64,000 nt of DNA from Allium sativum. Its lineage: Eukaryota > Streptophyta > Magnoliopsida > Asparagales > Amaryllidaceae. The notes below the pieces were generated by a model. The model saw nothing but the letters and a program-made list of their open reading frames with translations, was not told the DNA's origin and made no database searches. Made by a program: the position numbers and the translations under genes. Of this stretch, positions 57,745 to 64,000 are shown one piece after another (the first letter of the stretch is position 1; every line of letters starts with the position of its first letter). Location of the stretch: positions 392,283,565 to 392,347,564 of the forward strand of contig CM060909.1 of NCBI GenBank assembly GCA_030737875.1, read 5' to 3'.

Positions 57745-58936
57745 TGTAATAACCCGAAATTTTGAACCAGTTTAAAATTTTTATTTTGGCAATTTTAGCG
57801 AATTTTGAACATTTAAAAATAGATTATTTTAAATAAAATCGATGAGAAATTTATTTTGAATATAATTCGAACGTATATATTATATACGTCGTCGTTAGAG
57901 TATAAATAATTATATATAACATTAAAAGGAATTGAAAAAGGCGCGGTAGTTCGATAATTCGATTTCAAACTTCAATTGAATGTACCGGGTGCAAAACAAT
58001 CCGGATTTTAGCGAAACCAAAAACAATAGGATCTAATTGATAATATCTTTCCAACGAATCCGAAAAATCAAAATTTTATAACGGGAATCAAAAGATATGT
58101 CCAGTTGAAAATTCTGAATAGTCGCTATAGAATTCAGGCCCTTAAAAATGGGAATCGTGCAAACGACCTCGGATTTCGACGAAACCACTTTTGTTGGGTC
58201 CGTGATGTCAAATTATTGTTAGGTTTCAAATTTCATAATTTTTCGAATCAATATGTGAGCGTGGCAAAGGAAAACGCATTTGACCAGTTTTAGTTGATTT
58301 TAATCGACTGAAAAATGGCCATTTTTCCAACGGTCTCGGAATTCGGCGAAACTAGTTTTGTTAGGACCGTATCGTCAATATGAAGCTAGAAAATATTTTT
58401 TTGGAATTTTTCGAGTTCGTATGTGACCCCGGTAAATTGAAATGCGCGTTCAAATTCAATATATAGAGTTATATGTTGATTTTGACGGAAACTGATCGAA
58501 ACGATCGAATCAACCTACGATACATATCCCATTGTGTTCGGAATGGGGGTAAAACGCTATAGACGACAAGCGGTGGGCCTCGTTTCGAGGTCGAAAATAA
58601 AAGTTTCTTTTTGGTGAAAAATAAATTAATTAAATAATAAAATAAAAATATATCTCCTCTCCTATACCTCTGGCCCTCCCCCCCCCCCCCCTTTATTCAT
58701 TCGTTCATTTAAACTAAAAAAAAACTAATTCTCCGTCGCCTCCCCCTAAACCGCCGCCGCCTGGGGCTTCCCGACGCCGCCGGAGAGGCGCGCCCCCCTC
58801 AGCAATCGCGTCGCTACCTGGATGCGAGCCCCCCCCCCCCCCCCCCGTTGCGAACAGCGACCCCCCATCAATCGATCACCGTAGCTACCCCCCCCCCCCC
58901 CCTCCATCTTCCTCCAAGCCGACGCGCTGAACTTCC
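57745..58936 (+). repeat. Forward LTR start, interrupted
   Basis: TGTAATAACCCGAAATTTTG start, then the family's 5' LTR blocks ('gcgcggtagttcg', 'ggaccgtatcgtcaata', 'cattgtgttcggaatggggg', 'ggtgggcctcg') and a GC-rich cassette from about 58670. It breaks at ACTTCC, where an inverted solo LTR is inserted, and resumes at 63924. The rest lies beyond the window. A 93-codon minus-strand frame at 58746-59027 crosses the insertion junction and is not a gene. Confidence 0.85.
58932..58936. repeat. Target-site duplication of the right solo LTR, left copy (CTTCC)
   Basis: CTTCC recurs at 63919-63923. Confidence 0.87.
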
Positions 58937-61900
58937 TGTAACGACCCGCCTTTTTGCCCAGTTCTTGCCGGTAATTAAACCAACTTAAACCGTTCAGAGA
59001 GAGACGAATTGTTATGGGTACATACATACATTGAACAAAATAACAGAACCTTTCATTGAATAATTCAATATTACATCAGAGTTACATGAATATCAGAGTT
59101 ACAACATAAATGTATACAGCGGAAGGAAGAAAATATATTTTCAGCGGAAGATCAAAATGATAAAGCGGAAGCTTCAAACTCTAGCGTGAACTCCAATCCA
59201 GAAAGCGCTTCGAATCTTGCTCCAATGATCTATAACTGCAAAACTAAACTACTAGCTGCCCGTGTAAAATTAATGGGCACCCAGAGTTTAGGAAGGAACA
59301 ATAAACTCCAGGTCAGTCATGGGACTGGTGTGAGAACGTAAAACAGTTGTCTTTATGATTCATTTTAAAGTTGGGAAATTCATCGGACCATGCCGCTAAC
59401 GCGGAACGGGTTTACTCCATGTGAACACCCGTGCATATAAATACGAAATGATATTTTTAAAATGAAGCTATCATAAGCTCGTCCCACATCACACAATGCA
59501 AGCGCACACCAGATGGGCGAGGTTTATCTTATGATAACCAAACATGCTTTCATACGGAAAATCCTCTTTTCATATTATTATATATAGTGTGGAAACCATT
59601 TCGCAAATAAATGTATTAATTCTAGACGGCATAATACCCCATCCTATTATGTCGCCATATATATATATAGATAGATATACAAACAAAACCGTGTGGCACG
59701 TATTGGAGATTTGGGTTTCCAACTTGATGATTCCTGGCACGAAAGATCAATCGGAATACAAACGAAATGTAATCACGGGTTTTTCATCCAGACGCGGACA
59801 CCAATACAAATCGCGAGGCAGATCAACGGTTTTCGACCAGACACGGCCCCCCGAACATATCCTATTCCATCATTCATAAGTGGTTTCCCACTGCTGCAGC
59901 GGTCATCATCAATTCACATATATATACACAACCTAACCGCCAGTTTCTCATCATCCGGGGTGTGAGGCTTGTCGATGTCACGTCATACACAAAGCATGCC
60001 TGGAAGGCAATGCCTTGATCATCACTAGCTCGTTCATAACTCGGGTATGCCACATTGACAATTCACGACATATCACTGATCTCAATCAATGCATACCCTC
60101 TAAGTTCATATGACTTAGAGATGAGGATAAAATATTTGCCACAAATCCGATATATATTAACGGAGATCAGTGGTATGCGGTCAATTTCAATGTCAGTCAC
60201 ACCATCCATACAAGTCCATCCTGGGTCTGAACGGAACGAAATCCGAAAGTTCTCCCCATCTGTTCGGACTTCCTGCCACTCCGGAAATAGGGGCATCTCT
60301 CTACTGTAGCTATCAGTAAAGAAACCAATCGGCAATCAGTCCGTTCGATGTGAAGAACCATGGTCTTCATTCGTCGATTCCAAGTCTTGCTTCTGCTTCA
60401 TGCGTCGTATTATTACTTGGAATGGTTTTCGGACTTAAATCCGATCCCGGTCTTTCCAAGTAATAAGCGTATTCATAAAACAATGGTTGTGGATCATACG
60501 ACTTTTCAATTCAAACTCCTTCCGATCATCATTTATTCATTTACAAATCAAAGTTGGGTTTATCATAAATCTCGTTATCGCCTCAACTTCCCTTTGATAT
60601 CAAATATTCATTTTTCCACCATATATTTCAAAACAAAATCATTCGTTCCCTATATTCAAAACATAATCCCTTGATTCCTTAAGTTATTAAATTTACCAAA
60701 TATTTGTTTGGACTAGAATCCCATTTATGATAATTCAACAACTTATTCAAACATAAGTTTTAATAGAGTTAAATGACTTATATTTGATATCACTTCCATA
60801 TACAACATTTAACCACTTAGAAATCTTTCAAACCATTTGAAATCTTTTTATCCATTTGAAATAATGGTTCACGCTTTATAAACTCCAAAACCAATTTATC
60901 TTTGGAACTGAGATAATAACGTTTGAACGTTACTCAAGCGCTGCAATAGCCACTTAATTCAAATATATTCCAAATCACTTTAAAATTTCCAATAATTCAT
61001 TATTAATTGCTTTAAATTAATAAAGTCAAACTTATCATGAATTCTCTAAAAATTTAAAACTGGTTATATTTGAAAGTCTACGTTTCAAATCGAACTGATT
61101 TCAAATCATAAGGTTATAACTATTTTGAAACTGATATTTACAACCCATCGCGCCGTAGCGCGTTATAAATCGGTTTAAATAAAATTCGCTCGAGTTTTTT
61201 TCAATTTTTATTTATATTTCCATTTCAAATAACTTATTTCAAAAATCGATTTTTAAGTTTAAATCAAAGATCATTTCATGATTCCAAATCTTAATTTACA
61301 CTAAATTAAGTTAGAAACGATAGGAATTCGAACCCTTTTAATTTTAAATGTTAAAGTTAAATTTGAATTTCATAAAGGGTCCTTACACGACATTTATTAA
61401 TTGAAATCCAAATTTTTTTTTTCTTCTAAATTTAAAGACGACTTCAATTCAAATTCAAATTTTTTTTTTGTTTGAATTAACCGTTTCGTCCGTCGGGCCA
61501 GTTAGGGATGGCCAGGGAGAGCATGAAACTGGATTTCCAAACCCAAGCCTAGACACCATCCTCTCTGTCATCCTAGAATGGTCTGGTATATAATATTACA
61601 AAAATATTATATTTAAAATCTCCAAATTTCTTTCCAATTAAACTGGACTTTAAATAAAAGAAATTTTTAAATACTCAAAAATCAATTTTCATTTATATGG
61701 AAGGAGATCAAATCGATCATCTGTATAATTCCACAACCAAGGTATTGTGTGCATCATACAAACAAAATAAATCAGCCATATACATCAGATGATAATGAGT
61801 TATCATCATCATCAATAACAAACAATTCAGCTGTGCACAAGCGTTAGTGTCAATAACGCTTTTCAGTGTTCGGTGTGTTATCTACTTACATGCCCATCCA

Positions 61901-63918
61901 TTCACACATTCACATCCATATTCAAACAATCATCACATCACATTTTAATCACTACTAATTAAAATAAATGATTAAATAAATTGTTCTCACCTTATAGCTT
62001 CCCATAAATTTCACTGCTTTTTTTTCCTGTTTTTGTACCAATGCGTTCTAGTCTCCGATGCTTCGTTTGCGTTCTCCCTTTTCTTTTCTCTCTTTACCTT
62101 GCGCCCCAATCCGTTCACTTAATAGACAAAGCCTGAACCTCATATTTTTCTTCACATTTTCACGTTGCTCAAATAGACAAAGCATGCAATATGCATTGCC
62201 AAGTACAGTAAATTAAAAATCCCATTCCCCCTATCCATGCGACTGTTCATGCGTTTTTTTTTCTTTCCTTTTTTTTTCCCTTTTTCTCTTTTTTTTTTCT
62301 GCTTTGAGATCTGCAACAACATTCGCGCCCGCATGCAAAGTCGGCTAGGCGAGCATGATTTCACGTTTGCAAACTTTTCTTCTTTTTCCTTTGTAGAGGC
62401 GGACTGTTTGTGCCTCTCCCTTTCTGCTCTATCTCCCTTTCTTCTCTCTCTCTCTTCTTTTTTCCTTCTTTTTTTTCTTTTTTTTTTCCTTTCAAGATTA
62501 AAGCAAAAGCTTTAAATCTGTACACATATCTGCATCACGCATGTACGACCAGTTTAGAGCTGTACCGAAACATGCAAGGCTTCACGCCTTCATTCTCCTT
62601 TTTTTTTTTTATAAAGCGAAGCTTTAGATCTGCACACATGCGCATGCATGTGCGGACATGCGCAAAAGCGCAAGCTTGGTACAAGAACGGTTGGAAGCCA
62701 ACGCAGGAGGAACGTACATGCACAGGCGAAAGGTGGTGCAGCCGGTCGTCGGTGGTACGGTGGAGGAGAGTTTATGGGTATTTGCTGGTGGAGATATAAA
62801 CATGAGGGGAGTTGATATGGAGGAGCGGAGTATTGGCGGAGAGTGGAGTTGCAACAAAGAAAGGCGTGAGTGGGAGTTTGGGATGAAGGCTTGAGCGCAT
62901 GCAAGTGGAACTAGAGTACTGTTGAGTATAGCCTGAAGATAACGTTCACTTTTTTTTTTTTTTTTTTTGAGATGGACGGAAGCTCTCAGGAGTTGGAGAT
63001 AATGGTAATGGCGGAAGAAGCAAAGTGGTAAGGAAGAAGCTCTTCTAAAGTGGTTTAAGCTTTCAACAGAAGAAGAAAAATAAATAAATATGAATGATAG
63101 CACGTGGCACCTCATTTCCCAAAAGAGAACAAATGGAAAGTACTTGCTTCATGCATTCAACACGTATTCTCTCTTTTGTTTCATTTATATATATATATAT
63201 ATATAATTTTTTTTTTAAGTTGGGACGTTGGGAGCTAAAAATGGGAGAGGGGAGAGAAACGTGAGGTGAGGAGTTTGGGATGAGGGGTTGAATGCATGCA
63301 AGTTTCCACATTCATTTGCCTGCCACGTTTCACATATGTGCATGCTTTTGTTTCCCTTTTTTATTTGCAATTTGTACCCCAATTTTTTTCCCCTTTTCAA
63401 TTTCTTTCATTTTTAATTATCGATACCCATCAACACTGAACAAACAATATAATCGTGTATAACAACGTAGCATAATCCCAAAATAGTAATAAAATCGGTC
63501 GGTGGATTGTTTTTGTAAAGTGTCAAAAAGGGACCACAGTTACCCTAAAACACGTTAGAAAAATATGTGCTTATTTTTCAAAATAAAAATTTCAATAAAT
63601 TTCTATAAAATAATTTAAGACTACGCGAACTGAAACTGAACAAAAATTTGCGACGAATATTTAATTATAATTTAATTTCAAATTTTGATCGTTTCTAGCA
63701 ACTCAATTACACTCATTTCGATATTATAACTTACGACGAACCATTTCTCCTAAACAAACATTGTTATAACAAATTTCACAATAAAATTTAAATTTTCAAA
63801 CATTTAAAAATACTATTATCGCCTAAAATTTGTTTCAACAATTATTTAAACCTTTTAAACTTTATTTAAGATTCATATTAAATTCAAATTTGATTTTCAG
63901 AAATCTTAGATCGTTACA
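58937..63918 (-). mobile_element. Inverted solo LTR (4,982 bp) at the right end
   Basis: Plus-strand ends are TGTAACGACCCGCC and GATCGTTACA, with CTTCC on both sides. Minus-strand family blocks near the left end ('gggcacccagagttta', 'aataaactccaggtcagtcatgggactggtgtgag' at 59274-59336; 'gcgaggca' and the 'cctctaagttcatatgacttagagatgagg' block near 60095) fix the orientation and show the left end is the LTR 3' end. No PBS or internal part is present. It is a diverged member: beyond about 61200 only GTTCTCACC (61983-61991) and the pyrimidine/purine-biased cassette are recognisable. Long T runs and a (TA)n tract occur at 62250-62510, 62950 and 63187. Frames here are low-complexity. Confidence 0.8.
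62867..63306. repeat. Diverged direct duplication (~40 bp) in the right solo LTR
   Basis: GAGTTTGGGATGAAGGC-TTGAGCGCATGCAAGT (62875-62907) and GAGTTTGGGATGAGGGG-TTGAATGCATGCAAGT (63270-63302) are about 395 bp apart. Between them lie a (T)n tract and a (TA)n tract. It may mark a local segmental duplication within the LTR. Confidence 0.6.
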
Positions 63919-63923
63919 CTTCC
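63919..63923. repeat. Target-site duplication of the right solo LTR, right copy (CTTCC)
   Basis: Exact match to 58932-58936. Confidence 0.87.
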
Positions 63924-64000
63924 CCCCCCCCCCACTTCCTCCTACTACTAACCGAAGACCCCCCCTCCCCCAGCGACACTCTCCTCCCCATCCGATCAAC
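63924..64000 (+). repeat. Forward LTR resumes (GC-rich cassette), runs off the window
   Basis: C-rich continuation of the cassette that stopped at 58936. Too short for further calls. Confidence 0.7.

Noticed and set aside
62152..63115. Several overlapping frames on both strands near the right end
   Set aside because: They come from T-rich and GA-rich tracts inside a solo LTR; translations are Phe/Lys/Ser runs.

Overview
The window looks like repeat-dense nuclear DNA of a flowering plant. I see no protein-coding gene, rRNA or tRNA that I can support. The evidence for a plant is a set of LTR retrotransposons primed by initiator-Met tRNA (TGGTATCAGAGC binding sites), a Ty1/copia LTR of SIRE/Maximus type, and a CACTA-type transposon end. 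The species cannot be named from this sequence, and I cannot tell monocot from eudicot.

Most of the window is one extended family of non-autonomous LTR retrotransposons, in both orientations and at several nesting levels. Members have very long LTRs (3.4-6.5 kb), starting TGTAAC/TGTAAT and usually ending ACA, around an internal region of only about 1.03-1.05 kb that has no gag or pol frame. The polypurine tract (AAGTGGGGGAGA-type) and the LTR termini resemble Ty3/gypsy chromoviruses of the Tekay/Del kind; that lineage assignment is an inference.

Layout: 1-5022, 3' part of a diverged forward LTR with large minisatellites. 5023-5347 and 17959-19173, two AT-rich pieces of a disrupted element, probably the copia element whose 3' LTR is 19174-22270. 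Element A (5353-17953, TSD TTGGT) is inserted between them. 22271-22745, end of another LTR. 22746-26518 and 55007-56549, an inverted family member split by Element B (26519-55001, TSD CTCAG). Inside B lie an inverted solo LTR (33208-39742, TSD TAAAC, in B's internal region) and a young complete Element C (41895-49823, TSD CAGCG, in B's 3' LTR). 56550-57744, a CACTA end and AT-rich DNA. 57745-58936 and 63919-64000, a forward LTR split by an inverted solo LTR (58937-63918, TSD CTTCC).

The LTRs share a modular layout: a short promoter-like part, a GC-rich cassette that differs between subfamilies, an array of short self-complementary units, a 15-bp palindrome of GTGAGAA-N-TTCTCAC type, a pyrimidine tract ending CTAG, a TATATA stretch, two small hairpins, a second array, and a long 3' part with polyadenylation-like signals. 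The features that best merit follow-up are the extreme LTR:internal ratio, the possible intron inside the LTR, and the paired structures kept while the surrounding sequence diverges. All coordinates and target-site duplications were read by eye; no alignment or database search was run.
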